63,399 nucleotides of DNA from Acidimicrobiia bacterium (GTDB lineage: Bacteria; Actinomycetota; Acidimicrobiia; Spongiisociales; JAHEDJ01), in assembly GCA_029210695.1 (NCBI GenBank), contig JARGFH010000015.1:1-63399 (forward strand), given 5' to 3'. The notes under the pieces were generated by a model. It had not been told where the DNA came from and did not search any database. It saw only the letters and a program-made list of their open reading frames with translations. Below, piece by piece: positions 16,804 through 24,567 of this stretch (its first letter is position 1; each line of letters starts with the position of its first letter). The position numbers were made by a program, and so were the translations under genes.

Positions 16804-17096
16804 AGATAATGGCCGTTCTCGTCGTGGGAGTCTTCGGGCTTCTGCTCGGCGATGATCTGCGATTCCCGTACTGCCACGACCACTTCGCCTGTTGCCGGCC
16901 AGAGGAAGCGCCATGCCCCGGTCGGAACCGCCCAGAACTGAAGCCGCGTGTCGACGTCGACGAGCGCCAGCGCATCGTTGGACTTCTCCGATCCCGCCGG
17001 AACGAGAAGGCCCGATCGGGTGGCGGATTCCTCGAGAAGATGTCCAACCCGCCATCCCGACATGATCTTGTAGCCGTTGTCCTGACCGCTCTTCAT
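16800..17096 (-). CDS. Small hypothetical protein upstream of hflX
   Basis: The 98-aa protein is encoded immediately before hflX and overlaps its start by four bases. The part RVGHLLEESATRSGLLVPAG vaguely resembles the N-terminal strand and mobile loop of GroES. A following region rich in W/F and acidic residues (LQFWAVPTGAWRFLW) does not fit a canonical GroES. Function is not assigned. The overlap argues that it is translated, and its job may relate to translation or stress through HflX. Confidence 0.6.
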   Translation of the reverse strand: MKSGQDNGYKIMSGWRVGHLLEESATRSGLLVPAGSEKSNDALALVDVDTRLQFWAVPTGAWRFLWPATGEVVVAVRESQIIAEQKPEDSHDENGHYL

Positions 17097-17142
17097 GGTT
17101 CCTATGGTGCCACTCCCCGCCCCTTTTGGGAACTTGATTCAG

Positions 17143-17177
17143 AGCCAAGGGCTAACGGCCAATGGCTAAGAGCTGAG
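17143..17177. repeat. Phased 7-bp repeat array (GGCTAAG type)
   Basis: Five consecutive heptads follow the pattern RGCYNAN: AGCCAAG, GGCTAAC, GGCCAAT, GGCTAAG and AGCTGAG. They sit between hflX's upstream gene and the octaheme cytochrome terminator. Confidence 0.6.
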
Positions 17178-17209
17178 AGAAGGCCGGGAGCGTAGCTCCC
17201 GGCCTTCTC
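17177..17209 (-). terminator. Strong hairpin terminator after the octaheme cytochrome gene
   Basis: A perfect 15-bp stem, GAGAAGGCCGGGAGC with its complement and a 3-nt loop (17177-17209), lies about 45 bp past the cytochrome stop. On the minus strand it is followed by a pyrimidine-rich tail. Confidence 0.75.
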
Positions 17210-17253
17210 GCTCTCTACCGAGCTCTAGGTTGGGGGAGGACCACCCTGTCAGC

Positions 17254-18909
17254 TCAAGCAGTTCTCCTTCGCATCATCACGAAGGCGAGTCCACCGAGGA
17301 CCACGACGGCGGCAATGATGCCGACGACGAGTCCGGTGCTCGAAGACTCATCCTCGACGGGGTCTGCCGCTGCCACGGTGGAGGTCGGGGCTGCTTCAGT
17401 CGTCGTCGTGGTTGGGGCTTCAGTTGTGGTAGTGGTTGTCTCTGGCTCTGGTTCCGGCCCTGGAGGGAACACCGTCAGTTCGGCTACACGTCCCTCGTCA
17501 AACCCAAGGGTCGCGAAATCAAGGCGACCATCTTCGGAGTGGCATGCCTGGCATTCGAGTGCACTGGTTGCGGGAGCAACCATGTGGTTCTGCGGCCAGT
17601 ACATCACCGATTCGATGTTCTCGTAGCTGCCGGAGTATTCCAGGCCATAGGCGGTGGCGGCATCTGTGATGGCTGCGCTCATGTCCCAGAACTTCCAGAA
17701 TGCTGTGGTGTCTGCTTCACCAGATGGGAATAGGTTGAGCGGCATTACTGCTTGGGCCACCGGATCGTAGGGCTGGATGCCCTCGAACTCCTTGAACGGG
17801 GCGATCTTGCCATCTCCTGGTCCGCCGAGTACCTCGTTGATCAGGAAGCCTTCGTCCTGGGCAACAGGCTCGCCTGGTAGCGACCAGTCGAAGTTGCCGT
17901 TGGACCACAGGTACGTCGGTACAACGTTGGACTCCCACAGGAAGCTGCCCTTAAGGCTGTCGTAGACCGGCTTCCCGGTGGCTTCGTCGTCGACGATCTT
18001 GATCGATCCGTCTTCGTTCCGGTCGCCGGCGGTTGTCCAATCCCAGAACTCTTTGGTCGGTTGGGCGCGGGCGTACTCCGGAATGTGGCAGGTCTCACAT
18101 GCGATCGAAGCTGTGTGGGCATTGATTGCATCTTCGTCGTGCGGCTCTTCGGTGTGACAGTCGTCACAGCCGATAGCGCCCATCTCGTACCTACTACCGG
18201 CGATCTGGTGATCCTCGGTCGTGTGGCACGTCTGACAGGTGAAGTTGAGTCCTTCAGCATCCATGTGGACGTCCAGCTCGAAACCTGGTTCCTTGAGCGA
18301 TGTGTCCAGATCGCCGTGCTTGACGGCATCGCCGCCGCCGCCGGTGAAGTGGCACGCACCGCAGTTGGCCCTGCTGGGCTTTCCGACGCCCTGGGCAACA
18401 GAAACAAGGTCGACTGCAGGCCAATCCTTGCCGCTGAAGGTGGTGTCCTCGTAGGCGGGGTGACCGGCGCCGGTCGGGAACTTCTTGTATGTACCAGTCG
18501 TATCGTGGCAGACGACGCAATCGATGTTGCCGGGATTCGAGTGGTCGAACGATTCGTCCGTCCAACCGTAGCCCGCATGACAACTGGTGCAGCGCGGCTC
18601 GTTGGTCCGTACGTTGACGCAGTAGTTGTTGAGCACCTGGTACTTGCCGTAGGTCTCTCCGGTTGTGGCACTTTCGTATTCCCACGTCCAGTGAACCGTC
18701 TGCATGAAGTCCTCGCCGACTCCGGCGTGACACGTCAGGCAGGCTGCCGTGACATCCGGTGCGGTTTCGAACGGTCCCTCCAGCGGGCCGAACCCGGAAT
18801 GGTCCATCCCCTCACTCTCTTGCGCAGATACCGCAACACCCAGAGTCAGCAACATGCTGAACGCGAGTATCAGGGCGCCTGCTCTTCTGATGGCCTTTGA
18901 TGCCTTCAT
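17254..18909 (-). CDS. Membrane-anchored octaheme c-type cytochrome (OTR-like)
   Basis: The 551-aa exported protein has a signal peptide (ILAFSMLLTLGVAVSA) and eight CxxCH heme sites: CLTCH, CTSCH, CVVCH, CGACH, CQTCH, CDDCH, CETCH and CQACH. The count and spacing resemble the octaheme tetrathionate reductase family, which reduces tetrathionate, nitrite or hydroxylamine in vitro. After the heme domain come a Pro/Glu/Thr-rich stalk (poly-Thr about 490-510) and a C-terminal helix LVVGIIAAVVVLGGLAFVMM with basic stop-transfer. The protein is therefore tethered outside the cell. ATG 18909 has GGGAGC upstream. It is divergent from a LysR gene, the probable regulator. Physiological substrate is unknown. 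Confidence 0.88.
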   Translation of the reverse strand: MKASKAIRRAGALILAFSMLLTLGVAVSAQESEGMDHSGFGPLEGPFETAPDVTAACLTCHAGVGEDFMQTVHWTWEYESATTGETYGKYQVLNNYCVNVRTNEPRCTSCHAGYGWTDESFDHSNPGNIDCVVCHDTTGTYKKFPTGAGHPAYEDTTFSGKDWPAVDLVSVAQGVGKPSRANCGACHFTGGGGDAVKHGDLDTSLKEPGFELDVHMDAEGLNFTCQTCHTTEDHQIAGSRYEMGAIGCDDCHTEEPHDEDAINAHTASIACETCHIPEYARAQPTKEFWDWTTAGDRNEDGSIKIVDDEATGKPVYDSLKGSFLWESNVVPTYLWSNGNFDWSLPGEPVAQDEGFLINEVLGGPGDGKIAPFKEFEGIQPYDPVAQAVMPLNLFPSGEADTTAFWKFWDMSAAITDAATAYGLEYSGSYENIESVMYWPQNHMVAPATSALECQACHSEDGRLDFATLGFDEGRVAELTVFPPGPEPEPETTTTTTEAPTTTTTEAAPTSTVAAADPVEDESSSTGLVVGIIAAVVVLGGLAFVMMRRRTA

Positions 18910-19015
18910 GTAACGCTCCCCGTTATAGGCATTTCGTGGTCGTCACCCGACTTGTGAAAGTCTGCACTTAACCTATACGGGATTCGAATCAAAAACAAGT
19001 CCATGCCCCCTGAAT

Positions 19016-19048
19016 ACTTATATCAACTGATTATGAATGTCCATAAGT
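19016..19048. promoter_or_regulatory. Candidate LysR operator between cytochrome and regulator genes
   Basis: ACTTAT (19016-19021) and ATAAGT (19043-19048) form a perfect 6-bp inverted repeat spanning 33 bp in an unusually AT-rich 173-bp divergent promoter region. The T/A-rich dyad and location fit a LysR-type site, but no consensus for this regulator is known. Confidence 0.45.
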
Positions 19049-19082
19049 AGATGCTGGAGTAGTTTTTAGATAGGATGGGGTT

Positions 19083-20033
19083 ATGTTGACCACCAACGAG
19101 CTTCAGGTTTTCCTTGCCGCAGCCGAGACCGAGAACTTCTCCGAGGCAGGTCGACGGCTGGGGGTGTCTCAGCCGGCCATCAGCATGCAGATCAAAGCGT
19201 TGGAGGATCGACTGGGCCTCGAGCTCTTCCAACGGTCGGGGCGCCACATCTCACTCTCTGAAGCGGGTCGAGCGCTCATTCCGATGGCCAGGGAGACAAT
19301 CGAGCGGGTGATCGGAATCGAAGAGACGATGGCTTCGCTCCAAGGAGAAGTCGTTGGTCTCCTCCGGTTGGCCTGCTCGACCACCGCCGGCAAGTACATA
19401 CTCCCGCCGCTGCTGGCGGGCCTCATGGCTCGACACCCACAGGTTGAGGTCGTGTGCCAGGTGACGCAGCGTGAGGCAGCGCTCGATACATTACGGAGGG
19501 GCGATGCCCATATCGCGCTGACGAGCCTGAGGATCCCGTTCAAGGATGTCGAGTACCGGCCTTTCCTGACCGACACCATCGTCCTGGTTGTGCCGCCGGA
19601 TCATCGGTGGGCAGTAGCCAAGAAGCCAATTCTTCCTGAGGATCTCGCCGAGGAGCATTTCATCGTCCGAGAATCGACATCGGGCACTCTCGATGCGGTC
19701 CGGCAGGGCCTCGAGTGGCACAATCTGAGCCTCGACCATCTCAACACGATCATGACGCTCGGGAATGCAGAAGCCATTCGTATGGCAGTGCAGGAGGGAA
19801 TCGGCGTCGCCTTCGTATCGGCCATGGTCGCACTCGAGGCGGTCGAAACGGGCAAGCTGGCCGTCGTCGAGGTCGAAGGGCTCGAACTGGAGAAGACACT
19901 GTATATGGCTCGCGATACCGACCGGCCCGCTACCAGGGCGCAAGCTGCATTCTGGGATTGGGCATTCGACCCGCAAAACGAACACATCAGGCGCAGACCA
20001 ACGCTTCGCGACGGGGCGCCGCTGGCTCTGTAA
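19083..20033 (+). CDS. LysR-family transcriptional regulator
   Basis: The 316-aa protein has an N-terminal winged HTH (LQVFLAAAETENFSEAGRRL, VSQPAISMQIKALEDRLG) and a C-terminal periplasmic-binding-like effector domain from about 90. The effector domain resembles CbbR/CysB-type regulators (LRLACSTTAGKYILPPLL). It starts at ATG 19083 after GGATGGGG. It is divergent from the octaheme cytochrome gene, the classical LysR arrangement, so control of that respiratory gene is likely. The effector is unknown. Confidence 0.92.
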   Translation: MLTTNELQVFLAAAETENFSEAGRRLGVSQPAISMQIKALEDRLGLELFQRSGRHISLSEAGRALIPMARETIERVIGIEETMASLQGEVVGLLRLACSTTAGKYILPPLLAGLMARHPQVEVVCQVTQREAALDTLRRGDAHIALTSLRIPFKDVEYRPFLTDTIVLVVPPDHRWAVAKKPILPEDLAEEHFIVRESTSGTLDAVRQGLEWHNLSLDHLNTIMTLGNAEAIRMAVQEGIGVAFVSAMVALEAVETGKLAVVEVEGLELEKTLYMARDTDRPATRAQAAFWDWAFDPQNEHIRRRPTLRDGAPLAL

Positions 20034-20100
20034 TTCGTATCGACAGAAGGAGCTCTACCGCATCCCGTCCCTGAGGACGGTGATGGCGGCAGGCTCAATG

Positions 20101-20195
20101 GCGGAGGCGGACGGGAATCGAACCCGCCGGGGACCTTTCAGCCCCCCATCGGTTTTGAAGACCGTGGAGCCCACCAGGCGCTCGGTCGCCTCCGC
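20101..20195 (-). tRNA. selC: Selenocysteine tRNA (anticodon UCA)
   Basis: The minus-strand sequence folds as a 95-nt tRNA. The acceptor stem is 8 bp (GCGGAGGC with GCCTCCGC), as in bacterial tRNA-Sec. The anticodon loop is CUUCAAA with UCA, the variable arm is long (GGGGGGCUGAAAGGUCCCC), and the T arm is GGCGGGTTCGATTCCCGTC. An 8-bp acceptor, long variable arm and UCA anticodon together identify tRNA-Sec rather than a suppressor. CCA is not encoded. The organism therefore very likely decodes some UGA as selenocysteine. SelA, SelB and SelD are not in this window. Confidence 0.95.
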
Positions 20196-20263
20196 ACGGG
20201 AGAGTAGCGGTTCTTCGCGAAGAGTCACCCAGGCTCGCAGCCCGGGTAATCTGGTGTCAGTTC

Positions 20264-21274
20264 ATGTCGAGCCAACTCTCACTCGGTGATTTGATTCAGC
20301 GTCAGCGCGCAGCGTTGGGCCTGACCCAGGCGCGGCTGGCCGAACTCGTCGGCCGGTCCCCCTCGGCGGTTCGGAGCTGGGAGCGCGACCGCGGCGTTCC
20401 GGGAGACCAAGCAGCAATGGCTGCACTGACGGCGGTGCTGGGACTGACGAACGAAGAAGTTCAGAATGCCATTGGAGATCAGGAGGGGGCGGCTGCCGAC
20501 GAAGCCGTGGGACCTGCATTCATCCCTTTGATCGATGCGCCGCTCGATGAGCCCACCCGATCACCTTTGCCTCCGAAACGGACTGAGCTGTTTCCTCGTC
20601 GGGAACCGGTCGCGCACGACAGTCGCCCTCTTCCAGCCGATTTGCCCTTTGATGAGGAGGAGCCAGAGCCTTCGTTTGCGGAACTCACCGACGAGCAGGA
20701 ACCTTCTGTCGATCGGGTCGATTCTCCGACGGTGACCGAGCCGGTGGTCGGTCCCGATAGCGGCGACTCCCTGGAGACGGTTCATCCGCAGCAGCCGGAG
20801 CCTTCTGTCGATCGGGTCGATTCTCCGACGGTGACCGAGCCGGTGGTCGGTCCCGATAGCGGCGACTCCCTGGAGACGGTTCATCCGCAGCAGCCGGAAC
20901 CTTCTGTCGATCGGGTCGATTCTCCGACCGTGACCGATCCGGTGGTCGGGGTTGGGGTGCCCGAGCCTCCGGCATCGGCTCGCCCGCAGACACCGGCGCC
21001 GGGCGATGAGCAACTGGGACTGGAGACAGTGGTTGATCCTGTGGTCTCCGCCGCCCGGCCCGCCTCGAGGCCACCGACCGACCGTGCTTCGAGCGCCGTT
21101 TCTCTGCGGTCCAGGCCCACCTCGTATCTCGATGATCCAGAAGAGTTGCGAACATATCGAACGAGGATCATCTTGACCGCCGTCTTGCTGGTCTTCATGT
21201 TCATCGTGTTGACCTGGGCGGTCGGCGAAGCACGCGACGCATTCGGATTGATATTCGACGAACCGGCCCTTTGA
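20264..21274 (+). CDS. HTH (Xre-like) membrane protein with 33-residue repeats
   Basis: The 336-aa protein begins with an Xre-type HTH (residues about 6-65: DLIQRQRAALGLTQARLAEL, then GRSPSAVRSWERDRG). A long acidic, Pro/Ser-rich linker follows. It contains two full and one partial 33-residue repeat (PSVDRVDSPTVTEPVVGPDS and onward). One transmembrane helix lies near the C-terminus (IILTAVLLVFMFIVLTWAVG), then a short extracytoplasmic tail. The layout recalls RodZ (cytoplasmic HTH, one helix), but the linker is unlike RodZ. Start ATG 20264 follows TAATCT (20247-20252) without Shine-Dalgarno. Role unknown; a membrane-tethered DNA-binding or cytoskeletal adaptor is possible. Confidence 0.75.
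   Translation: MSSQLSLGDLIQRQRAALGLTQARLAELVGRSPSAVRSWERDRGVPGDQAAMAALTAVLGLTNEEVQNAIGDQEGAAADEAVGPAFIPLIDAPLDEPTRSPLPPKRTELFPRREPVAHDSRPLPADLPFDEEEPEPSFAELTDEQEPSVDRVDSPTVTEPVVGPDSGDSLETVHPQQPEPSVDRVDSPTVTEPVVGPDSGDSLETVHPQQPEPSVDRVDSPTVTDPVVGVGVPEPPASARPQTPAPGDEQLGLETVVDPVVSAARPASRPPTDRASSAVSLRSRPTSYLDDPEELRTYRTRIILTAVLLVFMFIVLTWAVGEARDAFGLIFDEPAL
20702..20949 (+). repeat. 99-bp tandem repeat inside the HTH membrane protein
   Basis: Units begin at 20702, 20801 and 20900, an exact period of 99 bp. The first two are nearly identical and the third diverges after about 50 bp. They encode 33-residue acidic linker repeats and would be prone to copy-number change. Confidence 0.9.
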
Positions 21275-21490
21275 CCTCAGTTGAGGATGACCTTCACGGC
21301 CACGCCGAGCGAGCCAGGCCGGAGGTGATGAGTACTACGTCCTGAAGTGCTGCTCCATCGGCGGAGACCGCGAGGCGATGGCGATCTCGACGGGGGTGAG
21401 CGTCGGGCGAGTGTCGCAGCGGCGTATTGCGCCACCGAATCCCGGGTCCCCCTTTGACTTTGCCTCTTTGGCCCGGCCCTGAGAATTGAG

Positions 21491-21516
21491 AAGCGGGCCC
21501 CCGAGGGAGCCCGCTT
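21491..21516. terminator. Hairpin between the HTH gene and the short conserved ORF
   Basis: AAGCGGGC pairs with GCCCGCTT across a CCCCGAGGGA centre, a stem of at least 8 bp. It lies 217 bp past the HTH gene on the plus strand and about 85 bp past the 29-codon ORF on the minus strand. It can end transcripts from both sides, although the U-run is poor. The surrounding 21275-21601 has no other gene that I can support. Confidence 0.55.
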
Positions 21517-21601
21517 CGCGAGATAAGACCAGAGACACTTCATGCGCCGCGAGAGGACCAGCTCGCGGATCTCTCAGTCCCGGTGGTCCGGGTTGGTGTC
21601 G

Positions 21602-21691
21602 CTACCGATAGCGAGGCGGTTTCCTCGCTGCAAGCGGCACCGATGGCCGCTTAGCGTCCGGCCACCTCCAGAGTCCTACAGAAACATTCAC
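21602..21691 (-). CDS. 29-residue conserved actinobacterial small ORF
   Basis: GTG 21691 opens a 29-codon ORF: MNVSVGLWRW, then PDAKRPSVPLAARKPPRYR, stop TAG. It is preceded by a perfect AAGGAGGT (21704-21711). An alternative TTG at 21695 in another frame gives a 14-residue peptide (MSECFCRTLEVAGR) with better spacing from the same ribosome site, so two frames overlap. I recall near-identical short ORFs ending RPSVPLAA.RKPPRYR in other actinobacteria, but that is memory, not a search. The product is basic and Pro-rich. The region may also act as a structured RNA, since 21555-21590 forms a CCGCGAG/CTCGCGG hairpin. No function assigned. Confidence 0.6.
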   Translation of the reverse strand: MNVSVGLWRWPDAKRPSVPLAARKPPRYR

Positions 21692-21780
21692 TCAAGTCGG
21701 ACCACCTCCTTTCTCTGGTAGCAGAGATGCTGCCACACCTGAGGCGAAATGACCAGCACTTTTCCCGAGGCCGACTGCCA

Positions 21781-22935
21781 CTAGCTACCGCCGTGACCCA
21801 GGGCCTGATCGAGATCCTCGAGGAGATCATCGATGTGTTCGATCCCGACGGAGAGACGAATCAGATCGGCCGGCACCTCCAGTGCTGTGCCATCGACGGA
21901 GAGATGCGTCATCGCGGCGGGAACCTCGATGAGCGACTCCACCCCGCCCAGGCTCTCTGCCAGGAAGAAGAGCTTCGTGCTGCCGGCGATGCGCCTGGCT
22001 GCACTGATTCCGCCGGCTGGGATCAAAGAGATCATTCCGCCGCCGGCCTGCATCTGCCGGGCGGCGAGGTCGTGCTGCGGGTGAGATTCGAGGCCGGGAT
22101 AGAAGACGTCGACGACGCCCGGGTGCGATTCGAGAAAGCGGGCGATGCGGCCGGCATTTGCGCAGTGACGCTCCATGCGAACTGCCAGCGTCTTCAGACC
22201 CCGTAAGACGAGCCAGGCGTCGAACGGCCCTGCAATCGGTCCGGCGGCATTGATGAGGAACTTGAACCGGGCGAACAAGTCGGGATCTCGTGTAATGAGA
22301 GCCCCTCCGACGACGTCGGAATGGCCGCCCAGGTACTTCGTCGTCGAGTGCAGCACAACGTCGGCACCGAGGTCGAGCGGCCGCTGAAGGTAAGGGGTGG
22401 CGAAAGTGCTGTCAACGACGAACATCGCGTCGGCTTCTCGCGCAACCTCTCCCACCGCGGCGATGTCCACCAGTCTCAGCATGGGGTTGGTGGGAGTCTC
22501 CGCCCAGATCACCCGGGTCGTCGGACGGAGGGCCGTACGCACCAGGCGCTCGTCGGTCATGTCAACCGCCGACCACTCGATTCCTTGTTCGGCGAGAACC
22601 CTGGCGAAGAACCGGAACGTGCCCCCGTATGCGTCGTTGGGAAGGAGGACATGGTCACCCGGCCGGAGTGTGTAGCCGATGATGGAGGTGGCGCTCATTC
22701 CTGAAGAGGTCGCGATCGCCCCTCCGGGTTCGTCTTCCCCGATACCCTCGAGGGCGGCCAGGGCAACCTCGAGGGCCTGTCTGGTCGGATTGCCGGTGCG
22801 CGAATACTCGAACCCGCGATGTTCGCCCGGCGCATCCTGCACGTAGGTCGAGGTGGCGTAGACGGGGACTACCACGGCCCCGGTCGTGGGGTCCGGCTGC
22901 TGGCCAGCATGAATGGCATCAGTCTCGAATCGCAT
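21781..22935 (-). CDS. Cystathionine gamma-synthase / gamma-lyase (PLP)
   Basis: The 384-aa Cys/Met-metabolism PLP enzyme shows YSRTGNPTRQALE, the cofactor-lysine motif HSTTKYLGGHSDVVGG and the C-terminal SLGGVESLIEVPAAMTH. The family includes MetB (cystathionine from O-acyl-homoserine and cysteine) and MccB/CGL (cleaves cystathionine). The sequence alone does not separate them. Its start codon overlaps the last base of the CBS-like gene, so the pair works together. Reverse transsulfuration (homocysteine to cysteine) is the simplest reading, making this the lyase. ATG 22935. Confidence 0.9.
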   Translation of the reverse strand: MRFETDAIHAGQQPDPTTGAVVVPVYATSTYVQDAPGEHRGFEYSRTGNPTRQALEVALAALEGIGEDEPGGAIATSSGMSATSIIGYTLRPGDHVLLPNDAYGGTFRFFARVLAEQGIEWSAVDMTDERLVRTALRPTTRVIWAETPTNPMLRLVDIAAVGEVAREADAMFVVDSTFATPYLQRPLDLGADVVLHSTTKYLGGHSDVVGGALITRDPDLFARFKFLINAAGPIAGPFDAWLVLRGLKTLAVRMERHCANAGRIARFLESHPGVVDVFYPGLESHPQHDLAARQMQAGGGMISLIPAGGISAARRIAGSTKLFFLAESLGGVESLIEVPAAMTHLSVDGTALEVPADLIRLSVGIEHIDDLLEDLDQALGHGGS

Positions 22936-23888
22936 CAGTCCACCTCGTATCCATGTGTCCGCATCCAGTCATCGTTGAAAACCTTCGACAGATAGCCTCG
23001 CCCCGAATCGGGGAGAATCACGACCACCAATCGGTCCGGATATTCGACGGCGACCTCAATGGCCCCGTGAACCGCCATCCCGCCCGAACCCCCAACTAGT
23101 AGACCTTCCAGGCGGGCCAGGCGGCGGGTCATTGCGAAGGACTCGGCGTCGGTGACGATGCGGTACCCGTCGACGACGCCGGGGTCCAGGGTCTCCGGCC
23201 AGAAATCCTCGCCGACCCCCTCCACGTCGTACTGGTGAACCTGCGCCTCGGACGGCGCTGTGAAGATGGAGCCTGCGGGGTCGATTCCGATCACGAGGAC
23301 ATCCGGGTTCATCTCCTTGAGGAATCGACCCGCACCGGTGATGGTCCCGCCGGTCCCGACACCGGCCGCCAGCACACCTACCCGGCCATCCGTCTGTTCC
23401 CAGGTCTCCGGTCCGGTGGTCAGGTAGTGAGCCTGAGGATTGGCTGGATTCGTGTACTGATTCGGCGAGTAGGCGCCGGGAACCTCTTCAACGAGTCGGC
23501 GGGCAACCCCGTAGTACGAGTCGGGATCATCCGGAAGGAGTTCGGTCGGCGTCTCGATCACTTCGACACCGTACGCACGCAAAAGATCCTGCTTTTCCTT
23601 CGACACCTTGTCCGGCACCGTGCAGATGACCCGATACCCGCGCACTGCTCCGATGATGGCGAGCCCCACACCGGTGTTGCCGGAGGTCGGCTCGATGATA
23701 GTTCCTCCCGGTTCCAGGAGGCCGAGTTCCTCCGCGCGATCGATCATCGAGACGGCGATTCGTTCCTTGATCGATCCGCCCGGATTCATGTACTCGATCT
23801 TGCCGACGAGATTCCCGGGAGGATGGACGCGGGAGAGTCGAATCAGGGGAGTGTTGCCGATGGCGGCGGCGGCATTGTCGTGGATCAC
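22935..23888 (-). CDS. Cystathionine beta-synthase / cysteine synthase
   Basis: The 317-aa fold-type II PLP enzyme has the Schiff-base lysine in NPGGSIKERIA, the phosphate loop PTSGNTGVGLA and GVGTGGTITGAG. Length and the EDFWPETL segment match the catalytic core of bacterial CBS without the C-terminal CBS-domain pair. It condenses serine or O-acetylserine with homocysteine or sulfide. Pairing with a cystathionine lyase/synthase gene favours CBS. The GTG start at 23888 overlaps the stop of an upstream membrane gene (GTGA), so all three form one operon. Confidence 0.9.
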   Translation of the reverse strand: MIHDNAAAAIGNTPLIRLSRVHPPGNLVGKIEYMNPGGSIKERIAVSMIDRAEELGLLEPGGTIIEPTSGNTGVGLAIIGAVRGYRVICTVPDKVSKEKQDLLRAYGVEVIETPTELLPDDPDSYYGVARRLVEEVPGAYSPNQYTNPANPQAHYLTTGPETWEQTDGRVGVLAAGVGTGGTITGAGRFLKEMNPDVLVIGIDPAGSIFTAPSEAQVHQYDVEGVGEDFWPETLDPGVVDGYRIVTDAESFAMTRRLARLEGLLVGGSGGMAVHGAIEVAVEYPDRLVVVILPDSGRGYLSKVFNDDWMRTHGYEVD

Positions 23889-24505
23889 CCGGGCAGTGTA
23901 TTGCCGGAGGGTCCGTCGGGGGATTCACCGTGCCACTTCGGTTCTCGAACCGGGAGCGTGGACGTGTGTTCGGCGAATTCCTCAGCTCGCCGGTTATCCA
24001 GCCAGCCGCGGATGGGGACGGCCAGACAAATGATCAGGCCGGTGATCAGCGACAAGCCGCCCACGAATTCCACGAATGCTGCGAGTTCGTCGGCGACGGC
24101 GTAGTTGTTGAATTCGGTTGGGCCGAGCAGGAATGCCCAGTCGTGGTCGCCACCGATGAGCTGGAGGCGTTCGTAGGGTGCGTCGGCGATGTAGACGCTG
24201 GCATCCCAGGCCGACGTTCCTGCCCAGGCCAGCATCAGTCCTCCTGCAACTCGATCCGTGCGCCACCAGAGGAAGTAGGTGGCCAGGCCGAGGGGGACGG
24301 CGATCTGCGTGATGGATCCAAGGGCGGCGGTGAGTCGCTCGGAGATCGGGATTAGATAGCCGATTAGGTGGCCCAGTTCGTGGAATCCGAGGTCGACATT
24401 GCCGAGGAGCGGAACCCGCGTGCTGCGAACGAACGGGAAGAACGCCATCACGAGGATGACGGCTCCCGCGCTCAGCGGCCGCCAGAGGCGCTTCCAGTTG
24501 GTCAC
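23885..24505 (-). CDS. Multi-pass membrane protein with HELGH motif
   Basis: The 206-aa protein has about five hydrophobic helices. Just before helix 2 it carries GFHELGHLIGYLIP, an HExxH zinc-peptidase-like motif. A second conserved-looking stretch is WAGTSAWDASVYIADA, with an Asp that could be the third metal ligand. The layout recalls M50-like site-2 proteases or related membrane zinc proteins of the M50B type, but I cannot assign a family securely. It is first in the CBS/CGL operon (overlap of 4 bp with CBS). A role in sulfur metabolism is possible only by location. GTG 24505. Confidence 0.7.
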   Translation of the reverse strand: MTNWKRLWRPLSAGAVILVMAFFPFVRSTRVPLLGNVDLGFHELGHLIGYLIPISERLTAALGSITQIAVPLGLATYFLWWRTDRVAGGLMLAWAGTSAWDASVYIADAPYERLQLIGGDHDWAFLLGPTEFNNYAVADELAAFVEFVGGLSLITGLIICLAVPIRGWLDNRRAEEFAEHTSTLPVREPKWHGESPDGPSGNTLPG

Positions 24506-24567
24506 GGAGTAGGTATCGGTTCAGGAGTGCGGGAGCTTTTGGGTTTTCGTGGCGGGTCGACCGATAC

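Noticed and set aside
20101-20195. tRNA-like sequence as an opal suppressor or ordinary tRNA-Trp/Ser
   Set aside because: The 8-bp acceptor stem with long variable arm and UCA anticodon fits only tRNA-Sec.
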